Part shown: positions 1 to 11,017 of the stretch, piece by piece
How the letters are laid out: each line of letters begins with the position of its first letter
Position numbering within the stretch: position 1 is the stretch's first letter
Source: Corinectria fuckeliana
Taxonomy: Eukaryota > Ascomycota > Sordariomycetes > Hypocreales > Nectriaceae
NCBI GenBank assembly: GCA_019137255.1
Contig: WPDH01000170.1
Coordinates: 248,001 to 312,000 of the forward strand
Reading direction: 5' to 3'
Length of the DNA stretch: 64,000 nucleotides
Notes under the pieces: generated by a model
What the model saw: the letters and a program-made list of their open reading frames with translations, nothing else
What the model was told of the DNA's origin: nothing
The model's database searches: none
Program-made: the position numbers and the translations under genes

Positions 1-600
1 ACCACTGGCTTCAAGGCCGTGGCTGCCGCCGGCGCGTCTCTCAACACCGAGGGACTCCTCGATGTTCTCTCGGCTGACTTTGGCCGAGCATTGAAGGACC
101 TAGCAGTCATCTATGCCGACCTTCGTCGGCTTGCCATACTAGGTGATCTTCCCATCGTTTTGGAGCAGAAAAATGTTCTCCGAGTTCGATTTCCAGGCGT
201 TGACGCCGAAACCGTTGAGCGGCTATGCGACGACATTGGAATCCAGCGTGGGGTTGTAGGCGAAGACGCCAACTTTGGCGTTGCCGCCGGGGTTCCAATG
301 GCTCTCAAGTTCCCTTTTGCGCCGGATGTCCCCAAGTCTTTGATGTCTCTGGGCGGCTCGCTTCGATCTGTAGAAGGCTACGAATGGGATGACTCGTCGT
401 CGTTGGCCGACGATGACTTTGTCCGAGAGGCTTTCATGGATGAGATGGTTGATAACCCATGGCTGTCCGATCCTGAAGGATATGAGACCATGTCACCTCC
501 TCCAAGCTCGGGCGAGCACGTATCGGAGAAGTTTGATGGCTTGGAAGGAATATACAGGTTCTTGGAGGAATGTGACCGAGGTAAGGGGATGGTCGGCTGA
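1..600 (+). CDS. 3' part of a conserved fungal protein of unknown function (partial)
   Basis: The frame is open from the first base of the window to a TGA at 598-600, so only the C-terminal ~199 residues are present and the start lies upstream. It begins TTGFKAVAAAG and contains a helical, charged stretch (DFGRALKDLAVIYADLRRLA) followed by an acidic C-terminus (EYWDD-like, DDDFVREAF). I do not recognise a named domain, but the sequence has the look of a conserved Pezizomycotina protein. A GTAAGG at 581 and a CAG ending at 617 could in principle bound a 37-nt intron giving a different last few residues. That is shorter than any other intron in this window, so the simple TGA end is preferred. 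Confidence 0.7.
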   Translation, partial: TTGFKAVAAAGASLNTEGLLDVLSADFGRALKDLAVIYADLRRLAILGDLPIVLEQKNVLRVRFPGVDAETVERLCDDIGIQRGVVGEDANFGVAAGVPMALKFPFAPDVPKSLMSLGGSLRSVEGYEWDDSSSLADDDFVREAFMDEMVDNPWLSDPEGYETMSPPPSSGEHVSEKFDGLEGIYRFLEECDRGKGMVG

Positions 601-1768
601 GGTTCTTCCTTTGGCAGAACGGAATGTTAGGCTCTATTGAACCGCAAATTGCAACGATCTACACTCTTTTGTACAGCTTTTGACACGATACCAACTAGCT
701 CAGCTCTCGAACAAGAGTCAGCCATCAATTGAATTTCTTTGAGTTTTAACGTGTCAAGAACACTTCAGTATGCGGTAGTTTCTCATCAAAAGTCCAGCTT
801 AGGTCAATGCATCATCATGTTCATGTCACTGAATAACCTCCAAGGCCTGCGTGCCTTCGTGTGAACAATTCATGAAGCCGGATCATTCGCCTCCCGTTCG
901 TGGCCCTTAAGCTGTCTTCTTAAATCAAATTCCCGGACCTCTCATGCCGCCCAGACCGCGGCGAATCGGCTTGTTGAGGATGGCGATAAGGAGGCTTCTG
1001 TTTCAGCAAGGTGGTCTCTGTGGACAGGTGCTGAAGCAGGATGCCAAATGAGATGAGCTGGGCGCACCGGTGTTGACATTCGACGGAACTCGGCGAGTCC
1101 ATTGTTGCGATGGTGGATGTGTGTATGTAGATGATGTTGATTGAGTTAAGCCAGGTTAGGGTCGGCGCTGATGAAGGACAACCAAGCCCCACAGTGAAAT
1201 AAACAGTGGCACAGTGGACGGCATAGATAGGTACCTACCTAGGCACTGGTAGGTGGGGGCTCAGCCGCTCAAACCTACATACAATGCTAACAAAGAACGT
1301 TATTAGGGCTCCCTGGTATCATGGCATGGAACAAGTATAAAGGCTGGTGCGGGAGCTTCGTTTTCTGAACATGGGCGAGACTGCTACGAACTTTAGTGCC
1401 AAGGCTACAGAAGGGACAGCAATAGAGGAAACCGGTTGAAAGCTGGCAGTACTCTGCCCCGAGATTGTGGTTTATTTATCGCATGCAACTAAATGCAATG
1501 GCTTCAAGTCGCCCGTGGTGACGCCAGCTCACCGGTGATGCTTCAGCTAACTTACAGACTAAGTACTACGTAGATAAGTATGTACCTAAGGTATATAAGC
1601 TATCTACTTAGTAGTAGTAGTAGGTCCTGAATGGTACCTCAGGCGAAGAGCTCTCTCACAACCTCAAATTCTGATATCCACCCTCAAATCCCCCCGACCA
1701 TGGCCCGCAAACCCTGCATCCCTTCCCGATAGCAACCGATTTCCGCTTCCTTCTTCCACTTGCCGCCA
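601..1768. other. intergenic, no gene seen
   Basis: About 1.17 kb between the partial upstream gene and the cofactor E gene. It contains several copies of the short palindrome-like word GTAGGTACCTACCTAGG (around 1230-1250) and AGGTACCTA-type words near 1570-1630. Such words recur in many spacers of this window. The 90-codon minus-strand frame at 920-1192 shows no protein-like character. Confidence 0.6.
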
Positions 1769-3623
1769 ATGTCTTCGTCGCACCGCATCGGACAGCGCGT
1801 GTCCTACGACGGCGCCCTTTGCACGGTGAGGTTCATCGGCCACGTCGCAGGCACCACGGGCAGTTGGCTCGGCGTAGAATGGGACGACTCCGCCCGCGGC
1901 AAACACGACGGCTCTCACAAGGGCGTCCGCTACTTTTCATGTAACCCGACCTCCCAGCATCTATCCTCCATTCTTTCTAACCGCGCCCCCCCCCCCCGCT
2001 CCTAGGCCGCTCAAAGTCGCCCACGGCCGCGTCCTTCGTGCGGCCGTCGCGCCCAGCCGACCCGCCGCGCAGCTTCCTGGCCGCCGTCAGCGCCAAGTAC
2101 GCATCCCAGTACACGCTCCCGGATGGTCGCAGGGCCGCCGAGGAGATCGTCTTCTTCGGGAAGCGCGCTGAGGAGGTCGGCTTCGAGAAGATCCGCCGCA
2201 AGCAGGCCAACATCGGCGAGCTGACCGTCGTCATCGTCGACGACTTGCAGGTGGCGAGTGCGCTGGCCGACGACGAGGAGGAGGGCGCCATCAGCAGGAC
2301 GTGTCCCAAGATCGCACAGCTGGACGTCGGCCGCAACTTGTTTGACCGGCTAGGGCCCGTGACGGATATCTGCCGCGAGCTGCCGGCCCTGAAAAGTCTG
2401 AGCATCAAGTGCGTGTTGTGCCCTGTCCCACGTGCGCTTTCCCGCAGACTGCGGGCGAATTGCTAACACAAGAGCACAGGGGAAACCGGTTCCAGGGCCT
2501 CCTAGAGGATCGCTCCGGAGGCGCCTTCGACGGTGTCAAGGAATTGGCGGTGCAGGAAACCATGATGACCTGGGAGGAGACCTGCCATGTTGCTGCCAAG
2601 TGCCCGTCCCTCGCCGGCCTTGATGCCGGGTCTAACCAGCTTCACTCTCTGCCCATGGTCGACTACCGCGGCCTAGCATCTACACTGACGTCGGTGAATC
2701 TCGAGTTTAACGATTTCAGAAGTCTCGCAGATGTCGGCTCTCTCACTGCCCTCACTGCCCTCCGCAACCTCCACCTCAAGGGGAACAACATCACAGCCCT
2801 GGCCCCAGAGGGGTCCCAAGCACCCGTCTTCCCCCCATCCCTGCAGTACCTTGACGTGTCCTACAACAACGTCCAGAACTGGTCGTTTGTGGACCACCTC
2901 CTAGAGCACCTCCCAGGTCTGACAGGCCTGCGGATCAGTCACAACCCGGTGTACGATGCCGCCGATGTCGAAGCCGGTTCGTCTTCATCAGAAGAGTCCC
3001 ACATGTTCGCCGTCGCCCGTCTCGCTTCGCTCAAGTCCCTCAACTTCAGCCAGGTCACCATGGCCGATCGCACAAACGCGGAAATGTTCTACCTCTCCCG
3101 CATTGGCAAGCAGCTCGCCGCTGTGGCGGAGACGGAGGAGTCTGGCATCCTGGCGCTCCACCCTCGCTATGCTGAGCTGTGCAAAATCTACGGCGAGCCG
3201 AGCGTTCTTCGTCGGCCGGACGTTAACCCAGCCTTCTTAGATGCGCGTCTGATCAACGTCGGCTTTCACTACCAAGACGGAGAGGAAAAGGCTGCCAGGA
3301 TCCCCAAGTCCTACGACGTATACGCCGTGAAGGGCATCGCGGGGAAGCTGTTCGGCTTGGCTCCCCTGAAACTGGGGTTAGTCTGGGAGACGGGAGAATG
3401 GGACCCCGTAGCTGGGTTCGACGATCAAGAGGGGGGGAGTAGTGATGAAGAAGACGCCGAGGACGAGAGGGAACGGCAGGGTCTCGATACGCACGCAACG
3501 GAGGATACGCTCGGCAAACCCGGACGATGGGTCAAGAGAGAAGCCGAACTGAAAGATAGCCCGAGACAGCTCGGGTACTGCGTTGACGGGCTGGATGTCA
3601 AGATAAGAGTGGAAGCAAGATAG
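1769..3623 (+). CDS. TBCE: tubulin-folding cofactor E (CAP-Gly/LRR/UBL protein)
   Basis: Three exons: 1769-1940, 2006-2408 and 2480-3623, giving 572 aa. The first junction restores a CAP-Gly signature (GTTGSWLGVEWDD, then GVRYFSC joined to RSKSPTAASFVRP). The middle part is a leucine-rich repeat array (LKSLSIKGNRFQGLL, LTALRNLHLKGNNIT, LQYLDVSYNNV, LKSLNFSQVTM), and the C-terminus is a ubiquitin-like fold with an acidic insertion (GGSSDEEDAEDE). This order matches TBCE/Pac2/Alp21. The family binds beta-tubulin and, with cofactors C and D, releases folded alpha-beta dimers in the cytosol. Intron 1 has a run of 12 C residues before its CTAG acceptor. The ATG at 1769 is chosen because it begins directly before the CAP-Gly domain (MSSSHRIGQRVSYDG). 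Confidence 0.9.
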
Positions 3624-3659
3624 AAACTGGGAAATATTCGCGTGCCCGTGTTTGCCTCT

Positions 3660-3743
3660 GGACGAACTAAGAACAACAAGGGACAAACGAAGAACAGCAA
3701 GTGGCAAACGAGGAACAGCAAAGGACGAACGAAGAACAACAAA
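3660..3743 (+). repeat. tandem repeat, four copies of a 21-bp unit
   Basis: Copies run 3660-3680, 3681-3701, 3702-3722 and 3723-3743. The consensus is close to GGACGAACGAAGAACAACAAG with one to five changes per copy. It lies between the cofactor E stop codon and the start of the CCCH zinc-finger gene, so it is in the 3' trailer of one gene or the 5' leader or promoter of the other. The unit is a multiple of three, and one forward frame reads as a seven-residue NEEQQRT-like repeat joined in frame to the zinc-finger ORF. This may be coincidence. Confidence 0.9.
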
Positions 3744-3919
3744 GCATCGTACATGCACCAGCAAACATGTCCTTCCCATCTGCACATGACCCCATCAGAT
3801 ATAAGGGCGTCTCGCCTACCACCTACCACCTACCACCATGCAGCCCAGCTTTGTCTTTCCATCCGTTCCCTCCACCCTCCCAGACGCCTCCCTGCCTTAT
3901 GCCCACCTGCTTAGTCGAC

Positions 3920-4909
3920 ATGCCTGCTCCCAAGCCTCAGTTCTTCCTCATCCGCCCGGGACATGAGCGGTTCACCGCGGCAGGCGAGCTCATCGCCCAG
4001 CCCGGGACCATCGTCCCTCTCGTCCCCATCGACTTGCTGCCGGAGTGGCTCGAGGTCGTCGGGGTCCCTCGACGTCTCCGGCCAGACCAGACGGTCGGGA
4101 TGAACAACCTGGGATCCTTCCACGCCGAGACGGAGACTTACCGGCTCAAGTTCATGCGTCCTGAAGAGGAAGCGGAGAGCCAGGACGAAGCCAAGGACGA
4201 AGCCAGTGACGATACGGACGAATCTGCCACCCATTCGCCGACGACCAATCCTGCTTCACCGCAACCAGCATCCCGCGTCGAGGTTTCCGCAGACAGCAAC
4301 CCTACGCCAAAGCCAACGCCGAAACCATCGCAGCGCATGTCCCAGGGCCTCGCATCGAGCCGTCACAACCCGCTCAACAGCAGTGCGCCCGCCCAGCAGC
4401 GCATCGCTTCGCCTGCCAAGAAGCCCGCCAAAGCCAGCAGCAGCACCAGCAGCACCAGCGCCGGCACCTCCTTCTGCCGCCACTGGTGCCACCACGGGAC
4501 GTGCAAATGGGGCCTGGCGTGCCGGTTTCAGCACGCGATGCCGACCTGCTACGACGGGCTCACGGCGGTCGGCCTGGCCGACTTCCCGGAGTGGTGGCTC
4601 GCCGCCATCGGCGCGCTCCCGATGCCGCCGGGCTCGCGGGACACGGGGACGCTCGGCAACGGCAAGCCGCTGAAAAAGCGGAAGCAGAAGAAGATGCCGG
4701 GTACCGCCACCGCCACCGCCACCAGTGCTGCTGCTGCTGCTGCTGCTGCTGTACAGGCCTCGCGTCAGGGGAAGGCTCTCGACAGTGAGCGCCGGAGTCC
4801 GTCGGTGCAGCAGGATGAGGATGAGGAGATGGAAGTCCCCAACGACGGCCAGGGCGAGCTTCCCCAGGGACTCGCAGTTAACCCGGATGAGTACTTGATT
4901 GAGATATGA
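3920..4909 (+). CDS. CCCH-type zinc-finger protein
   Basis: Single exon of 329 aa from the ATG at 3920 (MPAPKPQFFLIRPGHERFT). In-frame ATGs at 3768 and 3899 also exist, but the sequence before 3920 looks like leader. The N-terminal ~80 residues form a conserved-looking region (PGTIVPLVPIDLLPEWLEVV). A disordered Ser/Pro/Thr linker follows, then a CCCH finger with C186-x8-C195-x5-C201-x3-H205 (CRHWCHHGTCKWGLACRFQH). After that come a second hydrophobic patch (LADFPEWWLAAIG), a basic KKRKQKK stretch and an acidic tail. CCCH fingers of this spacing usually bind RNA, so an RNA-related role is inferred. A pure GCT run at 4727-4750 encodes poly-Ala and is a likely length-variable microsatellite. 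Confidence 0.85.
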   Translation: MPAPKPQFFLIRPGHERFTAAGELIAQPGTIVPLVPIDLLPEWLEVVGVPRRLRPDQTVGMNNLGSFHAETETYRLKFMRPEEEAESQDEAKDEASDDTDESATHSPTTNPASPQPASRVEVSADSNPTPKPTPKPSQRMSQGLASSRHNPLNSSAPAQQRIASPAKKPAKASSSTSSTSAGTSFCRHWCHHGTCKWGLACRFQHAMPTCYDGLTAVGLADFPEWWLAAIGALPMPPGSRDTGTLGNGKPLKKRKQKKMPGTATATATSAAAAAAAAVQASRQGKALDSERRSPSVQQDEDEEMEVPNDGQGELPQGLAVNPDEYLIEI

Positions 4910-5538
4910 TGGCAACGCGGGTTTGATGGAGCTAGGTCCTACCGGGGTTTCATCTTTATCTAGTTATGCAGGTAGCAGGCAGTACGTTACGGTAATATTA
5001 CGGGTTTGTACAGCTTGTTTCGGCAATTGAGTGGGTAATGTCCTTGCTGTGTTTGCCTGCCTTCATCCATACATAAGTGCGATGATCTTGTCTCACTTAT
5101 TCGTAAAGTCCGCAAAACCGAAGGCCGAAGTCGCGATAGTCGCGAGCATGGCCGAACGCTAAACCCAACTTGCCAGGCGGTGTGAATGCGCTGCGAGTCT
5201 CAGACCAAGTTGCGTAATGCATTTTGCTTCGACAAATCCTAGGTCCTAGAACACAGGCGGCTTTTCCTCCTCGGTCGTAAGTAAAACCTTGTGGAGCATC
5301 GGCTTTACATGCTGGTTACGGACGTAAAGCCGACCGTGTCTCGCATGTTCGCAATGGAGTTTAGATGAGCCGTCGATACTAGGGCATGGTCTTGAGATCA
5401 TAGATACTGGAGAGTACTTTCAAACATGCTTATAAGTTGTTCAGCATCAGAATCAACCCATCCCCACTCGAGACTATATTCTACAAGCACTCACATTACT
5501 TACTATATTAACCTGCAAATCGAACCCGAAATCTCAAC
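4910..5538. other. intergenic, no gene seen
   Basis: About 630 bp holding the trailer of the zinc-finger gene and the promoter of the aldo-keto reductase gene. Pyrimidine-rich sequence with CATTACTTACTATATTAACC occurs shortly before the ATG at 5539. No coding frame or repeat stands out. Confidence 0.6.
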
Positions 5539-6643
5539 ATGGCTCAGATCCTAGGACAGCAGGTCGGCGCCATAGGCTTAGGCCTCATGGGTATGTCTTC
5601 CCAGCCACTATAGCAGCAGCATCCTGTTCATTACCATGTCTAACGCCCCCAGGCTTGACTTGGAGGCCAGTTCCGCCGCCCTTGGATCAGGCCCTTGAGG
5701 CTATGCGCACGGCTCTCGAGGCCGGCTGCAACGTGTGGAACGCTGGCGAGTTCTACGGTACGCCCGAGTACAACAGCATGACCTTGCTCAAGCATTACTT
5801 CACCAAGTACCCCGAGGACGCTGAAAGGGTCACCCTTTTTATCAAAGGCGGAATGGATCTCAAGACCTTGGCCCGTGATGGATCGCCCGAGGGCGTTCGC
5901 AAATCACTCGACAACATCATCGCTCAGCTTGGCGGAACCAAGAAGGTCGACGGCTTCGCGTATGCGAGAAGAGACCCCAATGTCCCTCTCGAGGTGACTC
6001 TTGGGACTATCCAAAAGGAGTACATTGACACGGGCAAGATTGGCGGTGTCTACATTTCCGAATGCAGCGCCGAGACCGTCCATGAGGCTTCCAAGTACGC
6101 CAAGATTCTGGCGGCCGAGATAGAAGTGAGCTTGTTCAGCACCGACTTCTTGAAGAACGGTGTTGCTGCCGCGTGTGCCCAGCACAACATCCCGGTGCTG
6201 GCATATTCTCCCATCGGAAGAGGAGTACGTTGGGTACCGCTTTGTTTTTGCGTTTGTCACAGCTAACACGGAACTAGATGCTTACCGGTAGGTTCACAGA
6301 CACTTCTCAGTTCAAGGAGCTTGGGGTGATTGCTTCTTTCCCGCGGTTCCAGCAAGAAGCCTTTGAGCACAACCTAAAGCTAGTCGAGCAAGCCAAAGCT
6401 CTCGCAAAGAAGAAGGGGTGCACCCCGGCGCAACTTGCGATTGGATGGGTACACGGTCTCAGCAACCGCAACGGGCTGCCAACCATCATCCCTATCCCGG
6501 GCGCTACCACTGCGTCCCGAGTCGAGGAGAATGCCAAGGTCGTCGATCTAAGCGAAGAGGACATGAAGGCCATCGACGACATCTTGGACAGCTTTGAAAT
6601 ATCCGGGGCTCGATACCCTGATAATGCACCCACCGATACCTAG
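5539..6643 (+). CDS. plr1: aldo-keto reductase, pyridoxal reductase type
   Basis: Exons 5539-5590, 5653-6224 and 6278-6643 give 329 aa. It opens with the AKR beta-barrel strand VGAIGLGLMGLTW and carries WNAGEFYG (N47...Y52, the catalytic Tyr region) and the active-site Lys in TLFIKGGMD (K82). Further on it has SLFSTDFL, VLAYSPIGRGMLTGRF and the NADPH-binding IIPIPGATTASRVEEN. The usual catalytic Asp and His of the AKR tetrad are replaced (WNAGE, FAYARRDP), as is typical of the AKR8 pyridoxal reductases. These reduce pyridoxal to pyridoxine with NADPH in vitamin B6 salvage. Both introns are 53-62 nt with GTATGT/GTACGT donors. The short first exon (52 nt) is fixed by the join restoring LMGLTW. 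Confidence 0.9.
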
Positions 6644-7701
6644 ACTAGGAGGATGACGCGTGTGTCGACACTGTTGTAGCCTTGTGTTAGCACCATCCGG
6701 AAAGGCAGGATACGACAGAAAATGAGCAAGATCGTATTTCGATCAGCAAGAAGTTTTCAACATGAACTCAAAATAGCGTGATGCCAGGATGGTATTCAGA
6801 ATTGCAGAATTCATAAAAATGAATACATCATGAAAGGGATTGTGATAAGGGCAGGTGACAAGACAAGACTTACTTTACCATGAGCAATCACCTGCGTCGA
6901 GCTGCGCGACCCTCACCGTCGACAAGCATTGAAACCCCAGACGGACATAAAGGAGCCATCATGATAGATTTAGTTCTGGTTTGGAACACATTACGCGCAA
7001 AGGGCGTCGCCTTTAATATATCAATAATTAGGGAAGAGTTTGAAAGAAGGAGGAGCTTTGCCGGAAAACTTGATATGAGGAAGTGGAACTCATCGCACGT
7101 GACTCAATCAACATCCACCCAGCTCTCATATCTAGTCTACTTCACATCCCTCAACTTCCATAGAACAGAACGGATAAGTATGCTCAAACTCCAAGCCGTT
7201 ATAGTCTGGACTTGCATGCTGCATGCTTCAGGCACTTGTCACTGGGTCCCTAATCTAAATCTAAATTGCAAACACTCGCCTTTGGTTACAGGAAAAGACA
7301 ACATCTCCCACAAAGTAAACTAAATTACGGGACAACACGTTTTGGCATTTCTACCAAAGTAATTTTACGTGTATATGTACTGACATAAATGAGGGAACTA
7401 ACAGGGCTCTCTGCTCAATGCTAAGGTCTTTTGGAGTCACCACAAATCAAGTTGGACCCCAACTAGACCGTCATCGCTGTATTTGTAGCGGTATTTTGCT
7501 CCTGTGCAGGGTAAGCTCAGTTCAGAAAAGCCATATAATCACGCAGAGTAAGCTAGGATGAATAAACATACTGTTTCGAAGTCGTTGATCGTTCTAATCA
7601 TAGTCTTTGGGGTATACAGGAGAAGTACCTATTGCCAACAATCTCAAGAACAGAACTGAAGATGTCCCTTGTGCTGCCTACCAATACTCCAACACAGCGC
7701 G
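6644..7701. other. intergenic between convergent genes, no gene seen
   Basis: About 1.06 kb between the reductase stop and the dynein intermediate chain stop. A 147-codon plus-strand frame at 6880-7323 lacks any recognisable motif and has an AT-rich 3' half, so it is not called. The spacer probably holds both 3' UTRs. Confidence 0.6.
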
Positions 7702-9847
7702 CTAATCCATGACCGCCCCGTTGAGGCCAACCGCTTCGAGGCGATTCACAAGCTTCTTTACGTTTGTCCAGTCCTCATTCTTCAGTCCCTCCTTGCCACC
7801 CAGCCCACTGGCCACCTCGAATACGGTCAAAGAGCCGTCGATTCCACCGGTGGCCAGACGCTTGCCCTCGTTGGGCTCCCAAGATACCTTGTTCAGGCTC
7901 TTGGAAAGCATGGTCCTACCGTCCTTTCGAGAGCTGGGCGATATTCGCGAAACGGGCTCCTCCGTTTCCACGGCGATGTCCCAGAGCTCGAGCCAGCCGG
8001 CGCCGTCCACCAGCGCAAAGACACTAGGCTTGGTAGGAGACCACTTTGCGTCGTACACGACATCCTCTCGCACGAAATCGATCAGGGGAGCAATGCTGCC
8101 GTCTCCAGTGCCAATCGTGGAAGTAGCCGCAGGAGCGCGGACTTTCCAAAGCTTGACGCTCCAATCCAAAGAAGACGAAATGACCAAATCGCCGAGATCC
8201 ACCGGCCCCCTAGCGGGATGAAAGTCGACAGACATGACAGGTGCGGTGTGCCCCTTGTAGCTGATCTTTTTGTCGACGCCGGCCTTGGCCCCGGCTCGGT
8301 CATATCTATGGCAAGGGAATATGGTACCCTCCTCGCTGCCGACGAGAAAGAAGGTGGGATCGGTCTGAGGGAAAGACAAGCACGTAGGGCTCACGTCCTC
8401 AACCGCCACCTTGGCCTGACTAGGGTTCTTCAACTCGAGGAGTTCCTGCGGCTGCGCAAACACATCCATGCTCCAGCCACAAACAACACCATCCGTAGAG
8501 CACGATATGATGTTGTTGGCGTTCTGGGTACCGACAATGTCGACAGAGTATATGGGATGAGCGTGCCCGTACCCGGTTAGTGGCGTTTTCTGAACAGGCG
8601 CTGCCTTGGCTCTCGTATCCCAAAGCAAGACCTGACCACTGTACGAGCCGCCGATAATGAGGTTGTTGTGATAAGGGGAGAACTTGGCCGTCAAGATATC
8701 GGACTGTGCCGTGAAGACATACTCCGGGCGATCCTGCATGTGAAGATTCCACACCTGGACCAGACCATCAGGCTCGTGTGGAGCCGTGGGATTCTTCGTG
8801 TAGGATGCAAGGAGGAGCTCGCCGAACTTGGGCGAGAAGTCAATTCCACTGATCATCCGTTTCTTAGACCAACGGTCGTCGAAGAACTGAGCCACTTCCT
8901 TGACGCGGTGCTTTCCACGCCCCCCCGTGTTGCCGCTCTCCTCATCCTCGTCATCCACGTCCTGGCCTTGGAGGGCATAGTCTGTGAGGATGTCGTAGTT
9001 CTCTTGGTCGAGAGCTCGCTCAATCACTTTAGTCGACTTATCGAGGAAGTCGATGAATTCGTCGGACTGCGCTACTGCATCGAGTTCTTCTGCAGTTAGG
9101 TTCCTCGAAGGATGGCTTGCTGACGAGAGTGTGCTTTGAGGCACGACGCCGTCAGTAAGGAAGTCCTTGGTAGCTCTCAGCTCCTCCTCAACCTCTTCCC
9201 TGATCGTCTGTCGCAACTCTTCTTCCCGATCTCGTTCTCTTCTGCTCAGCCGCTTGCTGGGCGACGAAGTTGTTCCGGGCAAGTCATCCGCTTCTGAAAG
9301 CAGTGATTGTGTTCTTGGTCTGTTGGGGAGCATCCAGTCCTCTGTGGTCTGGACACCCTTGCTGTAGGAAAAGACTTCTTTGACTGGCGACGGCGGACAT
9401 TCGAATACGGTCGTGAGAGGGGCAGTAGTGAGGCTGATGGGTCGCGGGGGAGCCTGAATGCTAGGAGGAGCATTCTCGGAGGTTTCATTGCTAATTTGGT
9501 CGGCGCTGAGAACGCTGTTGGGACGGCTGCCGCGTGGAGCGGGGGAGGCGGCGCCCCCAGTAGTGGTTGAGCCTGGTCTGCTGTCGCCAGTGAAAAGGGT
9601 TTCGAGGAGGTGCTCGATCTCGCGGCGGCTGTCTGCTCTTCCGGGCGTCGGCGATATCAGCTGCAAGAGAGGAAGCGTTAACATGACCCTCGGGCGCGAA
9701 GGGCTGGGATATCGGTGAACTAACGTCGCTGGAGCCGCTGATACTGGCACGACCGGCAGTGGTCTGGCTGGCGCGAAGCTCCCTCTGGCGCTTGAGCTCC
9801 GCGAGCTTTGCTCTCTTGGCAAGGATCTCATCTCGACGTTGTTGCAT
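7702..9847 (-). CDS. nudI: cytoplasmic dynein intermediate chain (WD40)
   Basis: Two exons on the minus strand, 9847-9725 and 9660-7702, with a 64-nt intron (GTTAGT donor, TTGCAG acceptor), 693 aa. It starts MQQRRDEILAKRAKLAELKR, the N-terminal coiled coil that binds the dynactin p150 subunit. A Ser/Pro-rich linker follows, with a light-chain-binding-like KGVQTTEDW (about residues 142-150). A predicted helix and DDEDEESG acidic patch lead to the conserved HRVKEVAQFFDDRWSKKRMISGIDFSPKFGELLLASY, and then WD repeats (LVQVWNLHMQ, VLLWDTRAKAAPVQKTPL, DWSVKLWKVRAP). It links dynein heavy chains to cargo and dynactin. The frame is open further upstream to 10122, but the N-terminal motif argues for the start at 9847. 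Confidence 0.92.
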
Positions 9848-10503
9848 TGTGCGCGGTCCACAGTCCCATTGCGGGACGGGCAGATCGTCAGGGGAGCTAT
9901 TCGAGAGACGGGACGGTGAGGACAAGCGGGAGTCGAGTGGCCCAAGACAGAGGATCCCGAGAGGGAAAGCAGACTACTAGTGGAGGGGAAAGAAGGCCCC
10001 AAGCGTGTCTTGAAAGCGGACGTATCTGTGATGTGAAGGGAGGCTCGCGCCGTCGTGCAAGTGCGAATTCCGTCCAGGTGATGATGTCCCTTTGACGTTT
10101 TGGCGATCGAGCCGCAGCTCAACTCGCCAATGAGACGCGATGCAGAGGTCCCCCTAGTGCCCCTTGCAGGGGACCACTTAAAACGAGGTACACAGCGCCC
10201 ACCAGAGGACTCGACGGGGAATCTGGTACGTACCTGCGAGCACGTGATCTCGCCGGCCGGCTCACTGGCTTCTCCCGCAGCTTGCCCGAGCTCCCAGCCG
10301 CCGGGTAGTGGTTTCGCTGCGAACCTGGAAAATCTGCGACTTTTCCCGAGGACTTTTCCATTTCTTCACCTCACGCCGACGCAGTAATTCCCTCGAGCCA
10401 CCCCGACAGGGTCCATTGACAAGCCATTGTCGACCCCCGACCATCGAATCAACCCTCCTTTCGCTCTCCGACACCGTTGCGCCCTTTTGCGACCGTCTTT
10501 CTA
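9848..10503. promoter_or_regulatory. divergent promoter region between dynein IC and ATP synthase subunit e
   Basis: The 656 bp separating two head-to-head genes must hold both promoters and leaders. Minus-strand frames here are open but not protein-like. I could not identify a specific factor site. The last ~100 bp before 10504 is pyrimidine-rich, as in leaders of many fungal genes. Confidence 0.5.
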
Positions 10504-11017
10504 ATGGCCTCGACCGGAGTGAACGTGCGTGTTATCTCCCCCCCGATCGCCCGCTCGGCCGTGACTCGGCCTCAAAGCATCCCAACCATCGAGCAAGGAG
10601 CGCAGTCAATCGCGGCGGATCTGGAACAGGAGGCTAATTGGATGGTATTCAGGTTCTGCGGTGGTCTGCCCTCGGATTGGGCGTCTTTTACGGCTTCACC
10701 CACCAGCGAACGATCACCAGCACCCAAAAAGCCCAACATGCCAAGCACGAGTATGAGCAGAAGGAGAAGTTGATTCAAGCGGCCAAGGCGGAGTATGCCA
10801 GGAAGCACAACCCTGCCCCCGCATCGGCGAGTGATGGTACGTTAGCCGGATCTTTGGGCAATTGATGGCATGGCATCAATTCTGCCCGACAACCTCCCGG
10901 GAGTAACGCTCTCGAGGAAGCCCCGGACTAACCAGCGACACAGTCATCACCGACCCTGCGGACCCCAAGTTCGACCTCGAGAAGCTGCTGTTGAAGGTTG
11001 CTAATGAGAACCCGTAA
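10504..11017 (+). CDS. ATP21: mitochondrial F1Fo-ATP synthase subunit e
   Basis: Three small exons, 10504-10524, 10653-10836 and 10944-11017, give 92 aa. The first exon is only 21 nt (MASTGVN) and joins in phase 0 to VLRWSALGLGVFYGFTHQRT, the single inner-membrane helix with the GxGxxxG face that drives ATP synthase dimerisation. A charged coiled-coil segment follows (HEYEQKEKLIQAAKAEYARK). The last exon encodes VITDPADPKFDLEKLLLKVA. Size, helix position and the C-terminal motif fit subunit e (Atp21/Tim11). Branch sites CTAAT and CTAAC precede the acceptors. The second exon could be read on past its donor to a stop at 10863-10865, but splicing restores the conserved C-terminus. Confidence 0.93.

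Noticed and set aside
581..617. 37-nt intron at the end of the first gene
   Set aside because: Shorter than any other intron in the window (minimum 46 nt) and not needed to keep the frame.
6880..7323. 147-codon plus-strand frame
   Set aside because: No motif, uneven composition and no splice or neighbour support; lies in a spacer between convergent genes.
7702..10122. Dynein intermediate chain as a single 806-aa frame
   Set aside because: The frame upstream of the intron lacks the conserved coiled-coil start, which is found in another frame and joined by a normal 64-nt intron.
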